Shown piece by piece: positions 1-10,719 of a DNA stretch of 64,000 nt. Below the pieces are notes generated by a model that saw only the letters and a program-made list of their open reading frames with translations, made no database searches and had not been told where the DNA came from. Origin of the DNA: Cavenderia fasciculata. Lineage: Eukaryota; Evosea; Eumycetozoa; Acytosteliales; Cavenderiaceae. Position numbers and translations under genes: made by a program. Position 1 is the stretch's first letter; every line of letters begins with the position of its first letter. The stretch covers positions 3,410,674 to 3,474,673 of the forward strand of contig NW_004457729.1 in the NCBI RefSeq assembly GCF_000203815.1, in the 5' to 3' direction.

Positions 1-641
1 GTCGTGCAACACCCCAATCGGCCGTAGAGGGTGTATGCGACCGTTCAAACATGTACCCAACCTATGTCATCGAGTCGCCATACTTGATCGATCTCGTCAA
101 CTGGACACTACAGCAAAGTGACAACCTCTACGCCGAGAGTATCCTGCGTCAAATGGGAGCAGTGTTTAATATCACCACTCCGATCCATCCACCCAACCAA
201 GCCACCTATCTTACCGGTATCAACTATGTCGCGTCGATTCTACAAGACATGGGTATTGCACCAACACTCTTTAACCAAGTTGATGGGTGTGGTCTTGACC
301 GCGCCAACTATATCACACCACGTGCCTTTATCCAACTCTTGGAAGCCATGTTCTTCCAAGCTGGCGACCCCGACCGCGACTACTTTACATGTCTCCCAAC
401 CGGCGGTGTCAGCGGCACCCTCATCAACCGGTTCGTCAACACACCCGCACAAGGTATCGTCCACGCCAAGACCGGCTCCATGACAGGTGTTGTCTCGCTC
501 TCTGGTGTCGTCGCACCTCAAGGCATCCAAAACACCCAATCTCCCATCTTCTTTTCAATCATCTCTAATAATGCCGTTGCATCCAATTCTGCAATCAATA
601 AAATTATTGATCAAATAGTTGTTTGGTTAGCTGAATTGTAA
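1..641 (+). CDS. D-alanyl-D-alanine carboxypeptidase, peptidase family S13 (3' end only)
   Basis: The open frame enters from the left edge (first full codon at 3), so the start and the SxxK nucleophile motif lie outside the window. What remains shows the other two penicillin-binding signatures: the SDN triad in SDNLYAESILRQMG (codons near 120-160) and KTG in HAKTGSMTGV near 455-490. S13 enzymes such as bacterial PBP4/DacB hydrolyse the terminal D-Ala of peptidoglycan peptides and act as endopeptidases. In an amoeba that eats bacteria the likely role is digestion of murein in the phagosome, or a recycled bacterial gene with another substrate; both are inference. The stop is TAA at 639-641. Codon use is richer in C-ending codons than in neighbouring low-complexity genes, and no intron is seen in this part. 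Confidence 0.85.
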   Translation, partial: RATPQSAVEGVCDRSNMYPTYVIESPYLIDLVNWTLQQSDNLYAESILRQMGAVFNITTPIHPPNQATYLTGINYVASILQDMGIAPTLFNQVDGCGLDRANYITPRAFIQLLEAMFFQAGDPDRDYFTCLPTGGVSGTLINRFVNTPAQGIVHAKTGSMTGVVSLSGVVAPQGIQNTQSPIFFSIISNNAVASNSAINKIIDQIVVWLAEL

Positions 642-847
642 ACAAATAAGTAAAAAGTAAAAGTAAAAAGTAAAAGTAAATAAATTAAAAAGTAAAAGAA
701 TGAAGAAGACACTAGAACTTGTGCAAGATGTCTTTTTTGTTTTTTTTTTTCAAACCAAAAGACAAAGGAGAGGAGATATTTATAAAAGATGTAGTTTAGT
801 TTGGTCATTCAGATAGGATAGGATAGATAGGTAGAGAGTAGACAAGA

Positions 848-2720
848 ATGTATCAATCAAGAGGAATACTACTTTCTATCTTGTTGATAGTTGCTTGTTG
901 TTTCTTTATCATTTCAACTGTGGTTGGTAGTGCGACAGTTGATGAATCAGAGATTATTAGTATTGAGACTAGTCCGACGACAGAGACAACAACAACAACA
1001 ACAACAATAGATACAACAACAACAAAAGTTGAAGAATTTATTAAAAAGAATGGAATTAAAAGAAGATATCAAATCATTCAAATGTCATCTAATCATTCAA
1101 CTATTGATCAAGAATTTAAAGATAGAGGTTGGATGAAATCAAAAAATGGAGTGTATGTTAACATATGTACACCTACACATACATTATACTATAAAGTTAA
1201 TATTAACTTTATATATTTTGATATATTTAGGGGATGTAGTTTTAAATGGGGATGGTCATGGGAAGTATTGGGAAAGATTAGTAATAGTATGATTGTTAAT
1301 CATTTCCCAAACTTTCAAGAAATTGGATCTAAAAAGGGAATGACTGATAATATGAACAAAATGCTCAAACAATCAGATACACAAACAAAAGATATCATTC
1401 AATCTTTCTTTCCTCGTTCCTATGGATTATACAATAAAAAGGAAAGAAAAGCATTCTTGAAAGATTTTGATCAAACTTCATCTCAATCAAATCAAATCAA
1501 ACATATTGAAACTCATCACCAAGATAATAATGGAATGATGATGGAACATACTAAAAATGATGATATAATCAATACAATGGTTGGAAAGAGAGCTCCTACT
1601 ACTACTACCACAAAAGAAAATGAAAATAATGATAAATCAATATGGATAAAAGATTCTCAACCATCAATCGATGGAATTAATAATATTTGGATTGTTAAAC
1701 CTTCTTCACGTATGTAAACATATATATATCAATCGATATGAAAGAAAGAAATAATATGAATTATATAATTATAATATTAATATTAATTTAATGAATTTAA
1801 TTTAATTTTGTTTAGAGGCAAGAGGAGTAGGAATTCAATTATTTAATGATAAGAAACAATTAATGGATTATGTAGAGTCGGATGGATACGAATATGTTGT
1901 TCAAAAGTATGTTGAACAACCAATGACAGTGCACGGTAGAAAGTTTGATATTAGACAGTTTGTGCTGGTCAAGAGTCTAAACCCACTCGTTGTCTATTTG
2001 TACCGTGATTGTTATCTTCGATTCTGTAGCATGGCATACACAACCGATAATCTACAAGACAGATTCATTCATCTCAGTAATCACCAAATCCAAAAAGAGT
2101 ATCATGGTGATGACCTACTTACCGATATATTCCCACACAATCAATGGCCACTATCTAAATTTAAATCTTATTTAAATGAAAATTTAAACAAGTATGAAAG
2201 ACTATTAAATTCGATCCATATATAATATTTAATATTTACTAACTTTTATTTATTATATTTATATTTTAGAGAACAAGAAATAAAAGATATTTGGGAAGAA
2301 AAGATTTACCCAAAGATAGTTAGATTGGTCAGACACACAATAGAATCATGGCCAAAAGAAGGACACCGAAATAATAGTTTTGAATTACTCGGTTTTGATA
2401 TACTGCTCAACGAACAAATGGATCCGTTATTACTAGAGGTCAACACTAATCCAGGACTACATTTACTTACAGGTACTGTCAACGATCATCATCCAAGAGC
2501 CATTAAAGATCTTTTTAAAGTTGTCATTGATCAAGACCAACAGTGGAACAGTAACCCTCTATTTGCCAAACACCTCTTTGACAGCAACAACAAAGAGGAA
2601 CTAACCAAACTATTTGGTGATTGGGATCTCATCCATTTCGGTGATTACAACAGTTCAATCATACCAATGGAAATCAATGATAATAGTTCTAATGCAGGTC
2701 CATTCACTGTTTCTAGATAG
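848..2720 (+). CDS. tubulin-tyrosine-ligase-like (TTLL) protein, TTLL3-type
   Basis: Four exons: 848-1152, 1231-1709, 1816-2191, 2270-2720 (536 aa). The first intron (78 bp) is open in frame and would be read through if unspliced; I infer it from GTATGT...TTTAG and because removal restores the family's W-rich block (GCSFKWGWSW). The TTL domain is clear: NHFPNFQEIG with KKGMTDNMNKML, then SFFPRSYGL and KAFLKDF (typical of TTLL3/8 glycylases), WIVKPSS plus ARGVGI across intron 2, VQKYVEQP, KFDIRQFVLV, and the ATP-grasp end LLLEVNTNPGLHLL. The family ligates amino acids to tubulin tails or other proteins. Unusually, residues 1-27 form a hydrophobic signal-peptide-like segment ending near VVGSA, followed by a Thr-rich run. 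Glycylation is a guess: social amoebae have no cilia. Confidence 0.82.
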
Positions 2721-3020
2721 ATAGAAAAGGAGGTCGATTACTTTACTACTCTTTGACTTCTTAGGACCGAGCTTGGATATGCAAGATGAGGTCGTGGTCA
2801 TGGAAGCTTTGGAATAAAAAAAGATATTTTTTTAAACTTCTTCGGAATCTACTTTTTTTGACCTTTTGTTGTGTGGAAGTGATTATCTTTATTATTATTA
2901 TTATTATTTTCATTATTTCTTTTGATTATAACGATGACAAGTCAAAGAACAATTCAAAACAACATCAATAGTTTATATATTAATAAAAGAGAGATAACTT
3001 GAATTAGTATTTAGAAATAG
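2721..3020. other. short intergenic gap (TTLL / FNIP)
   Basis: 300 bp, AT-rich. A 61-codon frame at 2786-2971 has a poly-Ile stretch and no family likeness; I regard it as chance. Confidence 0.5.
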
Positions 3021-4892
3021 ATGGAGAAAGAAGTAGAGAATAAGATAAAACATAGTAATGGACTATGTTGCTTATGCAATCGAAATGTGTTGTTGGATAG
3101 TAACACTTCTACTAGTATAAATGATAATGCACAGAAACATCAAACAATGGCTCATCACTATATACAGTGCATGGAATCATTCAAACAAATATTAAATAAT
3201 ACATACTTTGCTACTACACAACCAAAAGAAGATGAAGATGAAGAAGAACCATCTAGTAATCATTTTTGTAATATTTATAACCAACCATTTTACAAATCAT
3301 ATGATTATTATTATTATTAACTTAAATACATTTATTTACACTTCTTTTTTTAGTCAATGATTCATTACTCAAAGTAACATTATTACCAATATTTGCAAGA
3401 GATGATGATAATGAATCATTGATGAATCTATTGATGACATGTAAAGATGCATATAAATGGAAGCATCAATTGGTGTTTCCGAGGGTACCATCGATTGATA
3501 TTATCAATTACTATGATGAGAATAGTATGATTGATCAGTTACCGACAAAATATAGAAGAGTGTATATTAATAATATCGAGGAATGGGAACACTTGCTCGA
3601 CAATCCATACGGTCTCATCACAGAGACATGTAATGAATTATACTTTACATTTGACATTGTCATTGAAGATGGTGACATTCCAGACCACTTTACAAAGATT
3701 CATCTTGGTGATGAGTATAGTGGTTCGGATGACATGCAAGGTATCATTCCACCAGATACTACTCATCTCTACATTGGAAAGAGTTTTAATGGTCTGTTAA
3801 AAAAAGAGGATCTACCAGACTCTTTGATTTGGTTGGATATTTTCTCATCAGAGACAAGACTGGAAGCTGATGAACAAACACTACCACCAAACATTGAAAC
3901 ATTGACCATCTCTACCAATCAAATCTTGGGTCCCTATTTAGGCAAATCAATGCCAAAACTAAAGAGTCTCAACATTAAAACAATCGATGACGATGAAAGT
4001 GTATTGGAACCTGGTATGATACCAGACACTGTCGTTTTCCTCAATGTTACAATGTGCGAGTTGGAAGACGGTGCCATCCCACACAGTGTCAAGAATCTCA
4101 CCATCGATCTGTCATACAACGTATCATCGGTCATTCCCCCATCCGTCACTCATCTCCAAGCCACCTTTAACAATGGAACCATAGTCACTCAAGGAATGAT
4201 TCCTTCAACCGTTGTTGAACTTGAATTAGAAGGAGATTACAGTCTTGAAGAAGGATGCATTCCTTCAAGTGTTGTTGTACTATCATTGATGGATCTAACC
4301 GAGAATCCTCCACCAAATACCATTCCAAACTCTGTAACATATCTATTCTTGCGTGGAAATACTGATTGTCAATTTGATGGTTCTCAACTGCCATCAAGTA
4401 TAAAGTATTTTGGTATTCAAGATTCCTATCCCTATCTTCTCGCAGACACTATCCCACCAAGTACAAAATACTTTGACTATCAAAATGAAGATTGTCATGG
4501 TATTAAATATTGTCGTTTTGATATTCCCGAATCAGTTACTCATTTTAGAATTGGTATGGATCAATATAAAAAAAAAAAAGAAATAGAAAATATTAATATT
4601 TATTATATATAATTTATAATTTATAGGTGTTGATAATGGAAATCCATTCCCACCAGATTTCTTACCATCAAATCTTGAATATCTCCAGTTGGTAGAAGTG
4701 TACCGTCAAAAATTACCAACCAAATTACCAACTACTTTAAAAACAATTGAATGTAATCCATTTAACAGTAAAGTCGGAGGCTCGGTACCAACGGATGTTT
4801 TACGTATCATAAACTGTTTGCATCGTGGAACACTTTGGAATAATGAATACAAGAAATATTGGGATCATGTTGTATGGCACCTAGACATTTAA
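3021..4892 (+). CDS. F-box-like protein with FNIP-type repeats
   Basis: Three exons: 3021 to 3255 or 3267 (two donors keep the frame), 3354-4553, 4627-4892; about 570 aa. The start at 3021 gives a short Cys-rich N-terminus (CCLC, a later Cys-His pair). Exon 2 begins with an F-box-like stretch (LLPIFARDDD... MTCKDAYKW) and then degenerate repeats of about 22 residues containing IPxSVxxL, for example IPDTVVFL, IPHSVKNL, IPPSVTHL, IPSTVVEL, IPNSVTYL and IPESVTHF. This is the FNIP/IP22 leucine-rich-like repeat family, greatly expanded in Dictyostelia. F-box/FNIP proteins are presumed substrate receptors of SCF ubiquitin ligases; no partner can be deduced here. The N-terminal exon is the least certain part. 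A second member lies at 57708-59942 on the other strand. Confidence 0.8.
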
Positions 4893-5443
4893 ACGGAAAT
4901 AAATAATAATAATTATTATCAGGTATGTACAACTAGTTTGACACACAAATTTTGAAGAGTTGATCTTTTTCTTTTCTTTACGTTTGTTTGAAAACCAATA
5001 ATAACCTCACCAAATATGAAGAGGTCTTATCGGTCTTGTTCCAAACCACATGTGCCATGACGTATAGTCAGATGAAAATGAATAAGGAGAGTGTGCAAGG
5101 AATTGGCCCCTATTTTGAGGGACGAGCCCTTTGAACCATGGTATCAAAGATTTTTCGATTTTATATATTAGGGGGGGTGATGAGGAGAAACATAAATAGA
5201 AAGAACCCGCCCTACGATCGTCTCAAATTCATTGATGAGCACTCATCTACTGAAGGGATAGCATACCCAAATGGGTGTGTGGGTGGGTGGAGGAGTTCAA
5301 AGACACATGTTAATGGTTTGTTGATCGTCGTTGTATATTTGAGGGAAGAGTCTGTATTTTGAGAACTCAATACTTTGGCAACTCTCCAACATAAGGGTTC
5401 TTGAACAACAACTTGGTGATATTATTTCAATTCTTTTCAAAAG
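4893..5443. other. intergenic gap, 3' of the FNIP gene and 5' of the frizzled-like receptor
   Basis: No gene is supported. A 74-codon frame at 5138-5362 has no recognisable protein and unusual composition. The region has higher GC than other gaps and short GT-rich runs (GGTGTGTGGGTGGGTGG near 5274). A string TGGTATCAAAGA at 5139-5150 resembles an initiator-tRNA primer site of copia-like LTR retroelements, but no other part of such an element is recognisable. The promoter of the receptor gene must lie at its right end. Confidence 0.4.
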
Positions 5444-7594
5444 ATGTATAGAAAACAGATTATTTATTTATTACCCATACTATTATTATTATTATCCATT
5501 TATTTGGATTGCTCAAGTTCATATGATTTAAATGGTAGTTGTGAAGTGATCAACTCAACATCTCCATGCTACAATGTACTTTCATATAAAGAGATTTATG
5601 TTTCTTCAAACACTACACAACAGGCTATGCAAACATCAATCGAATCAAGTATGACTTATCTTGCTTTAATTGATAATGTTAATTGTAAAACTCAAGCTAC
5701 CATTTACTATTGTTCAACCGTAAGTAATTAGACCAAAAATATTGATCAACTTTTTTTTTCGATTTATTTTTAGATCATTCTTCAAACTAACCTCAATTCA
5801 TTTCTTTCTTTCATTTCATTTACCTTTTAGATTTATCAACCATGTAATTTTATCAATATAACAACTACAAACACAACAACTATTGTATTACCATCATTTT
5901 TATGTCATTCTGTTTGTGGTATGTATTATCCCTATTTAATGATCACTCCCTTTAATTCTAATGTTGATTAAATCTTTCATATCTATAGAACAAACCAAAT
6001 CAGTATGTGCAACATACATTCCATTGGTAGATCCAAACTTTTCATGTGATAATAATAATAGTTTTAATCAACCAGAGTATCCTCAGCAATACTCTTTTTA
6101 CAATCTAACCAATGTCAGCGGTGAGGCAGATGAAAAAGTACAATGTAATCTTGCAGGTGATTCTAATGGTACAGTTGTAGATGATTGTATATTCCCATTG
6201 GTTTATGTATCTCCAGAGGATGTGGCATCTAAAAGAGTGTACTATGTAATCTATGGTAATTGTGCTGTATCATGCCCATACTCTATCTTTTCAAAAGAAG
6301 CAAACAAAAGTATGGAACTTGCAGATGCTGTCTTTTATCCATTGTCATTGTTTTGTGCCATTGTCACTATTTTGGTATTTGGTGTATTTCCAAACAAAAT
6401 AACTATTAGAATGGAGATTTTAATTCATCTATCGGTTGCTACCCTCTTGCTTTGTCTTCAATACTACCTACAATTTGCAAAAGAGAATTTCACATGTAGC
6501 GATGACCCAGGAAGATATGTTTCTCAAGGTGACGGTATATGTTGGTTACAAGGCTCGGTCTTTCAACTTGGTGGATTATCATTTATATTTTGGTTAAGTT
6601 TTCTTTGTTATGATTTTGTTCTTATTTTATTAATGAGTAAGTAGAGTTACTTTAATCTAGTCTATTTTAAAACTCTAACATAACTGACTCCTTTTTTGCT
6701 ATCTATCTATTTAGAACCAAATACATATTTCAAGTATTATAGAGTTGGTATTTGGTTTGGATCATTATTACTTGCATGCATACCATTAATGGGAACCAAA
6801 TATGAAACAACGATTGGATCAACTGGATGTTGGATATCAAGTGCCGATGGAAAGGCATGGCAGTATGCAACCTACTATGTACCAAGTTGGATAGCTGTTA
6901 TAATGACTAGCATATTTTGTGGTATCGCTACCTACAGAATTGTTATCATGTATAAATTCAGTCCAAATACCAAAGTTCTAATATTCAATGTATGTAAAAT
7001 ACACCCACCCACCCGACTCTACCTACAATCCTTACTTGGATGTTTTAATTAATTATTTATTTAATGTATTTGATTTAGGTAAAGATGGGAGTTTTAATGG
7101 CTTATGTGATATTTTCATTCCTCTTTTTATCATTCTTTCAATTCTATGCAGAAACTAAACAAAGAGAATATGAAAAGGATATTGAACAATCTGTTAAATG
7201 TTTATTGGAAACTAGAGATTTTGATAAATGTAAAGCTTATATGGAAGGCATGGAGTTTAAATTACTCAACCTCATTTGTATATCAGATGTTGGTATATTT
7301 ATTTTAATCACATTTGTTTTGGATCCTGCTGGATTGTCGACCATGAGAGAATCAACTCGATTCCAATACCTCAAGAATTTATGTAGAAAGATTACTAAAT
7401 TAAGACTAGTTAGAACCAACCATATTCACTTTGATATTACACTATCAACCAATTCATCTGGATGTGGAACCACTTCTGGTGATTTAACAACCACCACAAC
7501 AACATCTTCTTCAAGTTCTGGTTCATCCTCCACTCCATTAATGAAAACAAAAGTTATTGATAATAATACAATAGTATCATTCAACAATCAAGGT

Positions 7595-7642
<48 letters not shown>

Positions 7643-7732
7643 CAAAATAATAATAATAATAATAATGGAAATGAAATTGAAATGCAATCTATACCCAATA
7701 CAAATAATTCGATGAATACTGGTGACCAATAA
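5444..7732 (+). CDS. frizzled/smoothened-like receptor (Fsl family)
   Basis: Five exons: 5444-5719, 5831-5918, 5989-6636, 6715-6989, 7079-7732 (646 aa), all with GT-AG introns in matching phase. A signal peptide (residues 1-27, a Leu/Ile-rich core) is followed by a Cys-rich, N-glycosylation-rich ectodomain resembling a frizzled CRD (SVCEQTKSVC across intron 2). Seven hydrophobic helices then run from about residue 255 (DAVFYPLSLFCAIVTILVFG) to about 540 (LLNLICISDVGIFILITFVL). The family is expanded in dictyostelids; such seven-helix receptors presumably sense extracellular ligands during growth or development, but ligands are mostly unknown. The cytosolic tail is Thr/Ser-rich with a long poly-Asn run and lacks an obvious KTxxxW dishevelled-binding motif in the expected position. 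Confidence 0.9.
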
Positions 7733-7912
7733 ATTAACGAATAAATATACTATTTATTTTATGATTCTAAAATATGTATTAGTATATAATCTTTCAAATT
7801 GTGACTTTCTATCTAATATAAATCATTAATTTGTTAATTATTAATTTCCAAAACTGATCCATTTTTATATTAATTTTTCAATATACAGATAGATCATTCA
7901 TTTTTTTACAAG

Positions 7913-9033
7913 ATGGAGAATAACAATAACAATAACAACAACAACAATAATAATAATAATCAAGATGATAATGGTATCAAGAGGAAAAGAATATTGTTAA
8001 CTACTGATCTACATCTTGGTTATGATCATTTGAAGGAACTTTCAAATGTTGTTTATAAGAATGCTCAAAGGTATAACCAAAACTAAATCAACTGACTGTT
8101 GCTATTGATTGATTAAACTTACTCTTTCTCTATCTCGTCTCTATATAGATTCGATATGGTTATATGTACAGGTGATATTGCAAACTTTGATCCAGAAGAA
8201 GCTGGTGATGTTGAAAAGGTTGCCGCTTGTGAAGGAGAAATGAGTCATGCCTTATCATATCTAGAAAACATTGATAAACATTTGTATTATTTGCCTGGAA
8301 ATGTAAATATATACCTCTATTCAAGTCTCTAGATCATATTACAAATATTGATCATTTATTTAATGTAGCATGATGCAAAAACAACTCTATCAAAAGATGA
8401 TAAACCAAGATTGACAACATATTCAACCAATTTACATCGTGAATGTATTCGTTTGGAAGATGACTTGGTTGTTATGGGTTTGGGAGGAAGTGTACCAGGT
8501 TACAGAGAAGGTGAACAAAAATGGGTTGGTTATCCATACACCAACGAAGATGATTTGAATAGAGATCTACAAGAAACCTATGAAACTGCTAAAAATACAG
8601 TTGTCAGTGGAGGAGACAACAAGACATTGATACGTGATGGTGATAGCATTATACTATTGACACATGTTGGACCACATCATTCTTCAACAACAGTTGATCA
8701 ATTTGATATCACTGTAGCACCACTTTATTCTGGTAGTAAATCAATCTCTCAATTTATTATTGATCATGTAAATATAATACATATATATTTTTATCAACTT
8801 TCTCTTTATTTTATGACAAACTATTAATATTTATTTATTGTATTGTTTAGAATGAAGATATATTTTTAAATATTCATGGTCATACGCATGCAGCAGTTGG
8901 AATGACTACCACTGGCAATACAACCATCATCAATCCAGGACCACTAAAATTTAAATGCTATGGTATTCTAGAGATTGAGAAACATTTTAGTCAAAAATGG
9001 AAAGTTACTTCTATGCAATTTAAACGTTTATAA
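7913..9033 (+). CDS. calcineurin-like metallophosphoesterase
   Basis: Four exons: 7913-8070, 8149-8302, 8369-8767, 8851-9033 (297 aa). All metal-binding motifs of the superfamily are present in order: DLHLGYDH (DxH, about residue 40), CTGDIANF (GD), GNHDAK formed exactly across intron 2, THVGPHHS, and GHTHAA. These residues bind two metal ions for phosphomonoester or diester hydrolysis. The protein is short and single-domain after a poly-Asn leader, with no signal peptide or membrane helix, so it is probably cytosolic. The substrate cannot be read from the sequence. The gene starts 180 bp after the frizzled-like gene in the same orientation. The N-terminal Asn run begins right after the start codon, so a start at a later residue is possible but no better ATG precedes the DLH motif. 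Confidence 0.88.
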
Positions 9034-9201
9034 ATTGTATAATAACATATATCGTATATATATGTTATTATTATTAATAATTGAAAAGAAGAAAAATATT
9101 TGTATTTATTTTATTATATATATTATTTATATATATCATAAATGTTATTTATAGTAGGAGATATATGATTTTTGGAGGGGAGGAGGAGGAGGTTTATTAT
9201 A

Positions 9202-10140
9202 TTAATCGGTTTTTCTTTTTTTTAATACAGTTGGAGGCGTTAATATTGATTCATAATCTCTTTGATTCAATAGTTTATCCTCTTTCGGTTCTGGTTCTTG
9301 TTCTTGTTGTTGTTCTTGTTGTTGTTCTTGTTGTTCTTGTCCTTGTTCATTTATATTTTCTTGTTGTTCTAGACTTTCTTTTAATTCTCTTTCTTTTAAC
9401 AATTCATCCAATTTATCCCTTTCCAATTCCTTTTCTCTTTGTTCTTTTAGATCTTGTAATAGTTTATCGACAAAGGTTTGATTGAAATAGGGGTCAATAT
9501 GTACTCTGTCAAAGTGTTGTGACAATTTACTGAGGGAGATGGACAAGGCCACCTGAACCTTTTCAAAAAGTTGGGGTGCATCAAAATAGTTGTCAGATAT
9601 ATCGATTTTGACAAGTGTTTGATTGACTTCGAGACTTGTGATCAAGTTGCAGGCACCCTCCATAGAGATGGAGTTGTCGTTGAGTGCAAGGTATACGAGT
9701 GATTGGTTGTTTTGTAGTGCTTGCGAAAGATAGGTGGCTCCAATCGATCCAATCGAATTGTGAGACAGGTAGAGTTCACGCAGCGTCTTGCTCTCATTGA
9801 CCATCTGTGAAAGTGCATATGACCCTTCATCAGAGATACAATTTCGACACAAACTAACGGTACTGATTGGATTGGTCGATGCCTTTAGGGCATAGGAAAG
9901 GACGGACAGGTCCCAGTCGCGTAGATTACATTGGTCAATCACCAAATTGGTCAGGCAATTGGTCGATAGTATATAGTCGACAAATGTAATGGACCGGAAA
10001 TTTGTACATTCCACAATCTGGAGACACTGTACACCAATTGAATTATACAATAAATTCCTTTCTTTAACCTCTTTAATGATTTGTTCTGAAAGTATTTGAT
10101 TATTTTGATGTGATGGTGTTGATTGAAATTTACTTGAAAG

Positions 10141-10197
<57 letters not shown>

Positions 10198-10719
10198 CAT
10201 ATTATGATTATTATCAATAATATTATTAGTTTGATTATTTTGATTATTATTTTGATTGCCGCCTATACGAAAAAATTGGAAAAATGAAAGGTAAACGCTT
10301 TTGACTGAAGGATATGCTTTGAGAAGTCGGAGTAGCATGCTAGTATCGAATCTCTTGAATGGATCGGTTGTATTCCTACTCATCAACCTTTCATTATAAC
10401 TAAGTGATGAGATGGGTCGTTGTTGTTGTTGTTGTTGTTGTCGGAGATGGTTGTGGTAGGAGGTCGTAGAGTAAATATTTCTTTGGGAAAAGAGATGTTT
10501 CATCATGCCAGGATGCAACTCAATAAGAGAAAGGCCTTGATTGACAATGACACGCCATCTGCGACACACCAATCCGATGTTCATGGTATTGGCCAACTGA
10601 AGATTCTGAGGTTGTTGTTGGTAGCCATCTCTATATCTCTTGGAGTCAAAGAACCCTCGATTGTTGATAGCCAACGATATGATATATTCAACGACATAAA
10701 TCGGTAGTTGATCCATCAT
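9202..10719 (-). CDS. F-box-like, leucine-rich-repeat (ribonuclease-inhibitor type) protein
   Basis: Single exon, 505 aa, beginning with two consecutive ATGs. The N-terminus (LPIYVVEYIISLA ... NIGLVCRRWRVIVNQG) fits an F-box. After a 15-20 residue poly-Asn run come ribonuclease-inhibitor-type leucine-rich repeats of about 28 residues: CLTNLVIDQCNLRDW, ISTVSLCRNCISDEG, LRELYLSHNSIGSIG, LVYLALNDNSISMEG, LVKIDISDNYF. The C-terminal 120 residues are Glu/Gln/Lys-rich and probably helical, ending KKRKTD, a possible nuclear signal. F-box/LRR proteins usually recruit substrates to SCF ubiquitin ligases; this is inferred from architecture only. The opposite strand of the Glu/Gln tail is open but encodes only a hydrophobic low-complexity shadow. 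Confidence 0.8.

Noticed and set aside
5139-5150. TGGTATCAAAGA resembles a primer-binding site of a copia-like LTR retroelement
   Set aside because: No terminal repeats, protein domains or target duplication nearby; the match is only about ten bases. At most a very old solo relic.
5138-5362. Small frame of 74 codons
   Set aside because: No family, odd composition, no splice or promoter support.
9081-9485. Plus-strand hydrophobic frame opposite the F-box/LRR gene
   Set aside because: Complement of the Glu/Gln-rich tail; low complexity and no start context.
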